Below, piece by piece: positions 1-7,189 of a stretch of DNA of 42,573 nucleotides. The translations under genes were made by a program, and so were the position numbers. A model generated the notes under the pieces. The model saw only the letters and a program-made list of their open reading frames with translations. It searched no databases and was not told the DNA's origin. The stretch covers positions 1-42,573 of the forward strand of contig CAMVAI010000021.1 of NCBI GenBank assembly GCA_947165435.1, in the 5' to 3' direction. Origin of the DNA: an uncultured Prevotella sp. (GTDB lineage Bacteria; Bacteroidota; Bacteroidia; Bacteroidales; Bacteroidaceae). Each line of letters begins with the position of its first letter. Position 1 is the stretch's first letter.

Positions 1-30
1 CCGTAAATATATATATATTGTGAAAAAGGA

Positions 31-147
31 AAACATCCCGCACATCCCGCACATCTCGCACGTGAAAATGTTGCGACAGGCTGCCTCCACGGAGGTGTTG
101 AAATATTTTCACGTGCGAGATGTGCGGGATGTGCGGGTTGTTTTTTT
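31..147. repeat. Large hairpin-forming inverted repeat
   Basis: Two perfectly complementary 33-nt arms lie at 37-69 and 105-137, separated by a 35-nt loop. Pairing continues outward with one mismatch into an A-rich left flank and a T-run at 141-147. Each arm is built from 9-bp units of the type CCCGCACAT, repeated two to three times, ending at a CACGTG core. The loop has its own small inverted repeat (CCTCC/GGAGG at 84-95). The T-run means it could work as a strong terminator for an upstream gene outside the window. The size and internal repetition also resemble a REP-type mobile palindrome. Confidence 0.85.
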
Positions 148-189
148 ATTTTTTATAGCATAATAACAAATGGATTTTTTCAACAATTG

Positions 190-221
190 CTTGGCAGTAT
201 CAAATAAAAATTGTAATTTTG
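190..221 (+). promoter_or_regulatory. Putative Bacteroidetes-type promoter of the mntA-hepT pair
   Basis: A -7 box TAATTTTG (214-221) matches TAnnTTTG exactly. A -33-like CTTG (190-193) sits 20 nt upstream, one mismatch from TTTG. The predicted transcript would start about 20 nt before the ATG at 244. Confidence 0.5.
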
Positions 222-243
222 CACCGATAATGCGACATTGCTT

Positions 244-537
244 ATGTTGATACTTCAAGACTGTGTGAACAAACTGGCAGAATTTAAGAGAACCTTTGGC
301 TCTAAATTCGGTATCCAGAAACTTGGTATTTTCGGTTCTGTTGCCAGGAACGAGAATACCGAGAATAGCGATATTGACATTGTCGTAGAGATAAAACAGC
401 CTACACTGTCACTGATGTATGAACTGAAGGAGACTTTAAAAGCCTTGTTCGGTTGCGAGGTAGATCTTGTACGCTTTCGTGAAACGCTGAGACCGCTTTT
501 CAAGGCCAATATTCTAAAAGATGTCATCTATGTCTGA
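244..537 (+). CDS. mntA: MntA-type minimal nucleotidyltransferase antitoxin
   Basis: This 97-residue protein carries the minimal nucleotidyltransferase signature GS-x10-DxD (Gly31-Ser32, Asp43 and Asp45), with a later Asp in CEVDLV (Asp74) in the expected third metal-ligand position. In characterised HepT/MntA pairs this enzyme transfers AMP groups to a tyrosine of the HEPN toxin and neutralises it. Reading could begin at TTG 238, but the ATG at 244 is preferred because it is a standard start and keeps the family length. The gene overlaps hepT by 17 nt (or 8 nt if hepT starts at 530), so the two are probably translationally coupled. The assignment is strong because motif, size and partner agree. 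A non-toxic regulatory role for the pair cannot be excluded. Confidence 0.9.
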   Translation: MLILQDCVNKLAEFKRTFGSKFGIQKLGIFGSVARNENTENSDIDIVVEIKQPTLSLMYELKETLKALFGCEVDLVRFRETLRPLFKANILKDVIYV

Positions 538-898
538 TCATCTTACTTCCATACACGACCGATTGGAAGATATTCTGGAATCTATTAAGTTGATTCAAGA
601 ATGGAGCAAGGGCAGAACAACGGTTGATGATTTTATGACCTCCTCTACTGGTGTGATGGCATTCAACGCATGCGTGATGCGCTTTCAAGTCATAGGAGAG
701 CATGTCGGCAAACTTCTGAACAACAGCAATCACCCCTTGCAAAATTATCAGCAAATACCTTGGCACGCAATATACAGCTTACGCAATATCATCTCGCATG
801 AATATGCAAATATTGATGAAGAGATTATAGTTTCAGTCATCAACAATGACCTGACTCCTTTGAAACAAGTTATTGAGGAATTGCTGAAGAGATACTAA
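521..898 (+). CDS. hepT: HepT-like HEPN ribonuclease toxin (DUF86 family)
   Basis: This 125-residue helical protein contains the HEPN catalytic motif R-x4-H-x-Y at Arg88, His93 and Tyr95 (RNIISHEY), the version found in HepT toxins. In the family, Arg and His form the RNase site of a dimer and Tyr is the residue adenylylated by MntA. All three key residues are intact, so the toxin is predicted to be active unless modified. Two starts are possible: ATG 521, or ATG 530 near the end of mntA. Both overlap the antitoxin gene. About 210 nt of AT-rich DNA follow before the next gene, with no further member of the module. Such pairs are common on mobile or defence-rich DNA, but no integrase or transposase is visible here. 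Confidence 0.9.
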   Translation: MSSMSDHLTSIHDRLEDILESIKLIQEWSKGRTTVDDFMTSSTGVMAFNACVMRFQVIGEHVGKLLNNSNHPLQNYQQIPWHAIYSLRNIISHEYANIDEEIIVSVINNDLTPLKQVIEELLKRY

Positions 899-1000
899 AC
901 AAAGGTCAATGGATGCTTTGTCAATGTTTTCCCTTCTGCCCTCATTTGTCACCAACAGCACTACCAACTGACGATTTGTTGTAAATAAAACGGAAAAAAA

Positions 1001-1032
1001 TTTGGATAATTCAGAGATAATGCTTATTTTTG
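1001..1032 (+). promoter_or_regulatory. Bacteroidetes-type promoter for the lipoprotein gene at 1109
   Basis: TTTG at 1001-1004, a 20-nt spacer, and TATTTTTG at 1025-1032 match the -33/-7 consensus exactly. The predicted leader is about 70 nt and A-rich just before the ATG, typical of efficiently translated Bacteroidetes genes that lack a Shine-Dalgarno sequence. Confidence 0.75.
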
Positions 1033-1108
1033 CACATTGAAAATACAAAACGAGGCAAAAACATAACTCTAAAACAAATAACAAATCATTTTTTAACTAA
1101 ACAACATT

Positions 1109-1828
1109 ATGAAAAAGCTAAGTTTCTTTTTAAGCGCTGCTGCGCTGATGTTCGCTGGTGTGTTCACATCGTGCTCTACTGAAGACAACCCCACAGGTCC
1201 CGGCACCCAGGAGCCTCCCACGACAGAGGTGTTCAAGGCTGAGATTACTTACGACTTCGCTGCTGAGCAGGCTCGTATTGCTGCCGGTGGTGCCAAGCCG
1301 ACTTCCGTTAATGGCAACCAGAACAACGGTCAGGGCTTCTATGGCTGGGAGAAGTCTGACAAAAAAGACAGCAAGCGCAACGACTACAAGGCTTATAAGT
1401 ATGGCGATGAGGTTGGCGTGCTGCCCATTCCCTGCCAGGTATGGCGTCGTAGCGACCGCTACGACCAGGACGCTTCTTGGGCTAACGCCGGTGGTATGAC
1501 AGCTCCTGCCGACCGCGAATATGCCATTGACGGTCTGGAGGCTGGCTCTGCCGTAGTAATTACCTATACTCCTGCCAAGGAAGGCGACCAGTGCATTTGG
1601 GCTATTGGCGACGGCTCCAGCGATGAGGGCGGTACAGTTCGTGCCACTGCCACCATCGACGGTGTTGAGGCTGTGACCGGCGAGACCGCCATTCCTTCTG
1701 GTGCCATCATCAAGGTGAACAGCGTTACTCCCGCTGTGAAGGGCACCGGCTATATCGTGTTCAAGGTGAAGAAGAACACCATCATCTCGAAGATCGAGAT
1801 TGGCAAGGCTAGGACTGTTACATTCTAA
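1109..1828 (+). CDS. Secreted lipoprotein of unknown function, probably surface exposed
   Basis: The 239-residue product starts with a lipoprotein signal (hydrophobic stretch, then FTSC with Cys22). The residues after the Cys are S-T-E-D-N, an acidic pattern resembling the lipoprotein export signal that sends Bacteroidetes lipoproteins to the cell surface. A Pro/Thr/Gly-rich linker (about residues 27-42) precedes a compact domain rich in Gly, Asn, Tyr and Trp. The C-terminal third alternates hydrophobic and polar residues, suggesting a beta-sandwich. I do not recognise a named family; carbohydrate binding is only a guess from the style. It is monocistronic, with its own promoter upstream and a hairpin terminator after the stop. 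Confidence 0.8.
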   Translation: MKKLSFFLSAAALMFAGVFTSCSTEDNPTGPGTQEPPTTEVFKAEITYDFAAEQARIAAGGAKPTSVNGNQNNGQGFYGWEKSDKKDSKRNDYKAYKYGDEVGVLPIPCQVWRRSDRYDQDASWANAGGMTAPADREYAIDGLEAGSAVVITYTPAKEGDQCIWAIGDGSSDEGGTVRATATIDGVEAVTGETAIPSGAIIKVNSVTPAVKGTGYIVFKVKKNTIISKIEIGKARTVTF

Positions 1829-1856
1829 TGGCCCGCACCCACTGCTATGCAAAATG

Positions 1857-1895
1857 CAGGCACACCCCTGAAAGACGGTGTGCCTGTATTTTGTT
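1857..1895 (+). terminator. Rho-independent-type terminator
   Basis: A perfect 10-bp stem (CAGGCACACC at 1857-1866 with GGTGTGCCTG at 1877-1886) and a 10-nt loop are followed by a T-rich tract. It separates the lipoprotein gene from the next transcription unit. The next gene's -33 box (1890-1893) lies inside its T-rich tail. Confidence 0.75.
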
Positions 1896-1920
1896 CTTTG
1901 CGAAAAATTGTGTACCTTTG
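1890..1920 (+). promoter_or_regulatory. Bacteroidetes-type promoter for the gene at 1950
   Basis: TTTG at 1890-1893, a 19-nt spacer, and TACCTTTG at 1913-1920 match the consensus. The predicted leader before ATG 1950 is about 25 nt. The promoter is packed directly against the preceding terminator. Confidence 0.75.
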
Positions 1921-1949
1921 CAGGCAAATTGCAAAAACATACAAGAGAA

Positions 1950-3092
1950 ATGAAGAAATACCTTATCATGGCCCTGGCCGTAGCAGGCCTGGCATCGTGC
2001 GGAGAGAAGAAATTCCATGTGGAGGGTAACATCACCAACGCCAAGGACTCCGTGCTCTATTTCGAGAATGTAGGCATCAGCGAAATCACCACCCTCGACT
2101 CCGTCAAGCTGGGCGACGACGGCGCCTTCGCCTTCAGCGGCCCGCAGACGGAGGCCCCCGAGTTCTACCGGCTGCGCATCAGCGACCAGATCATCAATGT
2201 GGCCATCGACTCCACGGAGACCGTCGGCGTCAAGGCGCAATACCCCACGATGGCCACGCAGTACGAGGTGAGCGGGTCGGACGACTGCCAGAAAATCAAG
2301 GAGCTGGCCCTGAAGCAGATTGCCCTGCAGCAGCGCGCCATGGCCGTCAGCCGCAGCGAGCAGCTGAACGTGGACCAGGTGAACGACAGCATCCTGAAGA
2401 TGATCAGCAGCTACAAGGATGAGGTGAAGCGGCAGTACATCTTCCCCAACCCGGCCAAGAGCTATGCCTACTTCGCCCTGTTCCAGACCTTGGGCAACTG
2501 GCTGCTCTTCAACCCCCGCACCGACCGCGACGACATCAAGGTGTATGCCGCCGTGGCTACCAGCTGGGATGCCTACTACCCCAATGCCGACCGTGGCCGC
2601 AACCTGCACAACATCGCCCTGGAGGGCATGAACAACGTGCGGCTGAGCCAGGCGTCGGCAGCCAACGGCATCGACCCCAGCAAGGTGAAGACCACCGGAC
2701 TGATAGACATCGCGATGAGAGACAACCACGGACAGATGCGCCACCTGACCGACCTCAAGGGCAAGGTGGTGCTGCTCGACTTCCACGTGTTTGCCACCAA
2801 CGAGTCGCCGGCGCGCATACTGATGCTGCGCGAGCTGTACAACAAGTATCACGCCGAGGGGCTGGAGATATACCAGGTGAGCCTGGACGACGACGAGCAC
2901 TTCTGGAAACAGCAGACCCAGGCGCTGCCCTGGATATGCGTGCGCGAGAACAAGAACGCCGCCACGCCCACACTGTCTATCTACAATGTGCAGAGCGTGC
3001 CGGAATACTTCCTCATCGACCGTGACAACAACATCATAGGCCGCTCGCAGAGCATCAAGGACATCGACCAGGCCATCAAGAACCTGCTTTGA
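1950..3092 (+). CDS. Thioredoxin-fold (TlpA-like) lipoprotein with N-terminal DUF4369-like domain
   Basis: The 380-residue protein has a lipoprotein signal ending in LASC (Cys17). Residues about 20-120 resemble the DUF4369 domain that precedes thioredoxin-like domains in many Bacteroidetes lipoproteins. A helical middle region follows. The C-terminal part (about 245-380) has the TlpA/AhpC layout: GKVVLLDF, then a helix, a strand YQVSLDDD, and SVPEYFLIDRDNNIIGR. The CxxC redox pair expected right after the first strand is absent (the stretch is HVFATNESPAR), so it is unlikely to be a disulfide oxidoreductase. An upstream in-frame start at 1878 is rejected because it would overlap the terminator and promoter and destroy the signal peptide. 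The stop overlaps the start of the helicase gene. Confidence 0.85.
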   Translation: MKKYLIMALAVAGLASCGEKKFHVEGNITNAKDSVLYFENVGISEITTLDSVKLGDDGAFAFSGPQTEAPEFYRLRISDQIINVAIDSTETVGVKAQYPTMATQYEVSGSDDCQKIKELALKQIALQQRAMAVSRSEQLNVDQVNDSILKMISSYKDEVKRQYIFPNPAKSYAYFALFQTLGNWLLFNPRTDRDDIKVYAAVATSWDAYYPNADRGRNLHNIALEGMNNVRLSQASAANGIDPSKVKTTGLIDIAMRDNHGQMRHLTDLKGKVVLLDFHVFATNESPARILMLRELYNKYHAEGLEIYQVSLDDDEHFWKQQTQALPWICVRENKNAATPTLSIYNVQSVPEYFLIDRDNNIIGRSQSIKDIDQAIKNLL

Positions 3093-6000
3093 GCAACAGG
3101 CCAACAGACTACCAACAACCTGACTTGAGCGACGAGCAACGACATATTGACGAGCTCTACGACCGCTGCCGGCAACTGGCCGAGAGCCAGCCGACAGCTG
3201 CCACACGGCTATACATGCACCAGACACTGGTGCTGGCGTGCGGCGAGGCACTGCTGAACAGCCGCCAGGGCTTCGGCAACCTCTTCGCACAGGTGGACTA
3301 TCTGTGCAAGCGCCACGGCATCGCCATGCGCGAACGTATCGCCATCCAGCAGATGCGCCGCCACTCGAACAGCACGAAGGAGACGCACGAGGGCGACTGG
3401 CCATACGACGTGCGGGCCCTCGCGCTGTTCATATCGGCCGTCTTCCATGCCGACATCCCGCAGCCGCTGCTGGTGCTGCTGCCCAAGCAGGGACAGCAGG
3501 CGGAGGGCCGTGCCGCCGTCAACCTGCGCTACGTGCGCTGTGTGGTGAACGGATGGGACGACAGTCACATCTATGCCACCACGGCCGACGGTCCGCTGTG
3601 CATCAACAACACCGACGGCGAACTGCGGCAGCTGCTGGCACAGGACATGCAGCTCAACCTGCTGGACTGCACCCGCGAGGGCACCAGCATCGATGCCGGA
3701 CTCATCGTCGTCGAGCCAGACTTCCTGATAGACATCTCGGCCATTGCCGCCTGCTTCCAGGAGTATGGCCACAGCGCGGTGGGCTATGTCGTCAACCGTC
3801 TGAAGCCCCGGGCCAACACACAGCCCATCCTGCTGGGTAACTTTGCCGGAGCGGCACTCGACGACCTGATACACCGCGAAGACGCCTCGTTCGCCAATAC
3901 CCTGCGCAACAGTTTCCAGCAGCAGGCTCTGCAGTTCTGCACCTGTCCGGGCTTCGACGCACAGCGCTTCAAGACCGATGCCGCACAGCAGACCGTCAAC
4001 CTGCGCGAGGCCGTCGCAGTGCTGTTTGCCGACTACGACCGGCAACAGGCCCTGCTGGAGCCGTCGTTCGTCTGCGAACAGCTGGGGCTGCAGGGCCGTG
4101 TCGATCTGATGACGGCCGACATGCGCCTGCTGGTGGAGCAGAAGTCGGGCAAGAACTGGAACATCGAGACGCACACCGCCAACATCCACCGCGAGGACCA
4201 CTACGTACAGCTGTTGTTGTACTATGGCATCCTGCGCTACAACTTCCACCTCCCGGCCGACCGCGTGGACATCCGGCTGCTCTACTCGAAGTATGCGGCA
4301 CGCCAGGGACTGCTGGTGGTCAACTACTACCAGCAGCTCTTCCGCGGGGCCATCGCCATGCGCAACCGCATCGTGGCACAGGAGATACACATGGCCCGCG
4401 AGGGATTCCGCAGCGTCATGCCACTGCTACAGGCCGACACACTGCTGGAGAACCCGCAGAAGGCCGACTTCTTCAACCGCTACATACGCCCCGAGGCCGA
4501 CCGCACGCTGATGCCGCTGTACCGGCTCGCCCCGCACGAATATGAATATGTGGAGCGCATGCTCACCTTCGTCTATCGCGAGCAGCTGGCACAGAAGACC
4601 GGCGTGCAGGAAGGACAGGGCGGTGCGGTGGCCGACCTGTGGAACATGCCACTGGCGCAGAAGATGGACACGGGCAACATCTTCGTAGCCCTGACGGTGG
4701 TCGGCAAGGAGATGTCGTCGCCTGCCAGCGGCTACGACCTCATCACCCTCCGGCTGTCGGACACGGCTGGCGACTACCTGCCGAACTTCCGGCGGGGCGA
4801 CGGCATCTACCTCTACCGCTACGACGGCGAGCCGGACGTGCGCAGCAGCATCCTGTTCAAGGGCGTCGTGGAGCGGTTGACGGAGCAGACGGTGACCGTC
4901 AGGCTGAACGACGGACAGCAGAACCCGCACGTCTTCACCGACGGCACGTATGCCATCGAGCATGGTGCATCGGACATCATGACCACCGCTTCCATACGAT
5001 CGCTGCACGCGTTCTGCACGGCATCGCAAGAGCGCCGCGACCTGCTGCTGGGCCGCCGCACGCCGCGCAGCCATGCCGACCGGCAGCTCTCGCGGACATA
5101 CCACCCCCACTACGACGACATCCTGCTGAAGGTGAAACAGGCCGACGACTACTTCCTGCTACAAGGGCCGCCGGGGACGGGCAAGACGTCGATGGCACTG
5201 CGCTTCATGGTGCAGGAGGAGATGACCACGGCAGACAGCAGCATCCTGCTGATGGCTTATACCAACCGGGCCGTCGATGAGATATGCAGCATGCTGGAGT
5301 CGGCGGCACTCGACTACCTGCGCCTGGGCAGTGCGGCATCGTGCGACCCGCAATACGCCGGCCGGCTGCTCGACAGCGTGCTGGGCAGTCAGCCACGGCT
5401 GGACGGCATCCGCCGGCAGGTGGCGGCGACACGCATCGTCGTGGCCACTACATCGACCATGCTCTCGCGCCCGTTCATCTTCCAGCTGAAGCGGTTCTCA
5501 CTGGCTATCATCGACGAGGCCTCGCAGATATTGGAGCCGAACATCATCGGACTGCTGGCATCCGACGCCATCAGCCGTTTCGTGCTGGTGGGCGACCATA
5601 AGCAGCTGCCCGCCGTGGTGCAGCAGCCCGACGACGAGCCACGGCTGCACGACTGTCGGCGGTCGCTGTTCGAGCGGCTGCTGAACGTGGAGAGGCAGGC
5701 CGGGCGCACGGCATTCACCGGCATCCTGCGGCGGCAGGGGCGCATGCACCCCGACATCGCCGAGTTTCCCAACCGTATGTTCTACCGCCGCGAGCAGCTG
5801 CAGTGCGTGCCGTGTCCGCATCAGGAGGAACAGCAGCTCGGCTACACGGCGGAGGCCCAAGATGCACTGGACGAGCAGCTGAAGCAGCACCGCGTGCTGT
5901 TCTTCCCGTCGGCATCTTGTGCGTCGATAGACATCAGCGACAAGGTGAATGCCGACGAGGCACGCATCGTGGCCGACCTGCTGCAACGGCTACACCGGCT

Positions 6001-6367
6001 GATGCCGGCCTTCGACAGCAGACGGTCGGTGGGGGTCATCGTGCCCTACCGCAACCAGATAGCCATGATACGCCGCGAGATAGAACACCTCGGCATAGCG
6101 GCGCTGAACGACATCACCATCGACACCGTGGAGCGATACCAGGGTTCGCAGCGCGACGTCATCATCTATTCGTTCACCATCCAGCAGCCCTACCAGCTGG
6201 ACTTCCTGACGTCCAACTGTTTCGAAGAGGACGGACAGACCATCGACCGCAAGCTGAACGTGGCCATGACACGAGCCAGAAAACAGCTGCTGATGACAGG
6301 AAACACCCGGATTTTACGGCAAAATGCCCTCTTTTCACTACTGATAGACCGCTATAGTGCAGAATAA
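3089..6367 (+). CDS. Dna2-like protein: PD-(D/E)XK nuclease domain plus superfamily 1 helicase
   Basis: This 1092-residue protein combines two activities. In the N-terminal half, GRVDLM...LVEQKSGK (Glu350-x-Lys352), followed by QLLLYYGIL, fits a Cas4/RecB-type PD-(D/E)XK nuclease with its Q-x3-Y element. The C-terminal half is a Upf1/Dna2-type SF1 helicase: Walker A GPPGTGKT (about 693), NRAVDE, Walker B IIDEASQ (about 806), VGDHKQLPAVV, VPYRNQ, ERYQGSQRDVI and NVAMTRARK. The family acts on DNA ends, flaps or single-stranded DNA in repair. The predicted start is a TTG at 3089 that overlaps the preceding TGA by 3 nt; TTG 3125 and an ATG near 3215 are alternatives. Coupling to a lipoprotein gene is odd and may be only positional. 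The stop TAA lies inside an inverted repeat. Confidence 0.85.
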   Translation: MSNRPTDYQQPDLSDEQRHIDELYDRCRQLAESQPTAATRLYMHQTLVLACGEALLNSRQGFGNLFAQVDYLCKRHGIAMRERIAIQQMRRHSNSTKETHEGDWPYDVRALALFISAVFHADIPQPLLVLLPKQGQQAEGRAAVNLRYVRCVVNGWDDSHIYATTADGPLCINNTDGELRQLLAQDMQLNLLDCTREGTSIDAGLIVVEPDFLIDISAIAACFQEYGHSAVGYVVNRLKPRANTQPILLGNFAGAALDDLIHREDASFANTLRNSFQQQALQFCTCPGFDAQRFKTDAAQQTVNLREAVAVLFADYDRQQALLEPSFVCEQLGLQGRVDLMTADMRLLVEQKSGKNWNIETHTANIHREDHYVQLLLYYGILRYNFHLPADRVDIRLLYSKYAARQGLLVVNYYQQLFRGAIAMRNRIVAQEIHMAREGFRSVMPLLQADTLLENPQKADFFNRYIRPEADRTLMPLYRLAPHEYEYVERMLTFVYREQLAQKTGVQEGQGGAVADLWNMPLAQKMDTGNIFVALTVVGKEMSSPASGYDLITLRLSDTAGDYLPNFRRGDGIYLYRYDGEPDVRSSILFKGVVERLTEQTVTVRLNDGQQNPHVFTDGTYAIEHGASDIMTTASIRSLHAFCTASQERRDLLLGRRTPRSHADRQLSRTYHPHYDDILLKVKQADDYFLLQGPPGTGKTSMALRFMVQEEMTTADSSILLMAYTNRAVDEICSMLESAALDYLRLGSAASCDPQYAGRLLDSVLGSQPRLDGIRRQVAATRIVVATTSTMLSRPFIFQLKRFSLAIIDEASQILEPNIIGLLASDAISRFVLVGDHKQLPAVVQQPDDEPRLHDCRRSLFERLLNVERQAGRTAFTGILRRQGRMHPDIAEFPNRMFYRREQLQCVPCPHQEEQQLGYTAEAQDALDEQLKQHRVLFFPSASCASIDISDKVNADEARIVADLLQRLHRLMPAFDSRRSVGVIVPYRNQIAMIRREIEHLGIAALNDITIDTVERYQGSQRDVIIYSFTIQQPYQLDFLTSNCFEEDGQTIDRKLNVAMTRARKQLLMTGNTRILRQNALFSLLIDRYSAE

Positions 6368-6410
6368 TTGGCGTTTCGCTTTGCCAATTCACGGCGATTT
6401 CGTAACTTTG
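6366..6410 (+). promoter_or_regulatory. Inverted repeat overlapping an internal promoter
   Basis: AATTGGC (6366-6372) and GCCAATT (6383-6389) form a 7-bp inverted repeat covering the helicase stop codon. A promoter overlaps it: -33 TTTG at 6380-6383, a 19-nt spacer, and -7 TAACTTTG at 6403-6410. The repeat could be an operator covering the -33 box. The predicted start site falls within a few nucleotides of ATG 6419, so the transcript would be leaderless or nearly so. Confidence 0.6.
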
Positions 6411-6418
6411 CAGTCACT

Positions 6419-7183
6419 ATGGAAACCGTCCAACTACATCAACTCAGCATCGGTTATACCACGAAAGTGGTGGCACAGGCACTTGACGGTGCCATCTGCA
6501 GCGGCGAGCTGACCTGTCTGCTGGGGCAGAACGGCATCGGCAAGAGCACACTGCTGCGCACGCTGGCGGCCTTCCAGCCCAAGCTGGACGGCACCATCAC
6601 CGTCTGCGGGCGCGACATCGACAGCTATACCGACAAGGAGCTGAGCCGCACCATCGGCATCGTGCTCACCGAGAAGCCGGATGTCAAGAACATGACCGTG
6701 GCCGAGATGGTGGGCATGGGGCGGTCGCCATATACCGGATTCTGGGGCACGCTGTCACAAGACGACCATCAGGTGGTGGACGAGGCCATCACGATGGTGG
6801 GCATCGACGCCCTGCGCAGCCGACTCATCTATACGCTGAGCGACGGCGAGCGGCAGAAGGTGATGATGGCCAAGGCACTGGCGCAGCAGACACCCGTCAT
6901 CTATCTCGACGAGCCGACGGCATTCCTCGACTTCCCCAGCAAGGTGGAGATGATGCAGCTGCTGCACCGGCTGGCTGCGACAGAGCAGAAGACCATCTTC
7001 CTCTCCACGCACGACGTGGAGCTGTCGCTGCAGATAGCCGACCGCGTGTGGCTCATGGAGCCCAACCGGCTGAGCGTGGGCACCCCGCAGCAGCTGGCTG
7101 CCGACGGCACGCTGAGCCGCTTCATCGAGCGCGACGGCATCACATTCGACACACATTCACTAACCATACACGTTACTAAATAA
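6419..7183 (+). CDS. ABC transporter ATPase, iron-siderophore/cobalamin (FecE/BtuD) type
   Basis: The 254-residue protein is a complete ABC nucleotide-binding subunit: Walker A GQNGIGKST (36-44), signature LSDGE (140-144), Walker B IYLDEP (161-166) and H-loop His198. The LTCLLGQNGIGKST and THDVELSLQIADRVWLM style matches the FecE/BtuD/FhuC branch that energises uptake of metal chelates or vitamin B12. The signature has Asp in place of the usual Gly (LSGGE), and the normal Q-loop glutamine is not evident (TEKPD at 84-88). No permease or binding protein is in the window, so its partners must be encoded elsewhere. The CobD-like gene six nucleotides downstream favours a corrinoid role. An upstream TTG start at 6368 is rejected because it lies inside the promoter. 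Confidence 0.8.
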   Translation: METVQLHQLSIGYTTKVVAQALDGAICSGELTCLLGQNGIGKSTLLRTLAAFQPKLDGTITVCGRDIDSYTDKELSRTIGIVLTEKPDVKNMTVAEMVGMGRSPYTGFWGTLSQDDHQVVDEAITMVGIDALRSRLIYTLSDGERQKVMMAKALAQQTPVIYLDEPTAFLDFPSKVEMMQLLHRLAATEQKTIFLSTHDVELSLQIADRVWLMEPNRLSVGTPQQLAADGTLSRFIERDGITFDTHSLTIHVTK

Positions 7184-7189
7184 AGGCAC

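Noticed and set aside
1845..3404. A 519-codon minus-strand frame opposite the TlpA-like and helicase genes
   Set aside because: Composition is biased (Val, Leu, His, Ala) and no motif is seen; both plus-strand genes are well supported.
6366..6419. A cobalamin riboswitch before the ABC ATPase
   Set aside because: The spacer is only 51 nt, far too short, and no B12-box-like sequence was seen.
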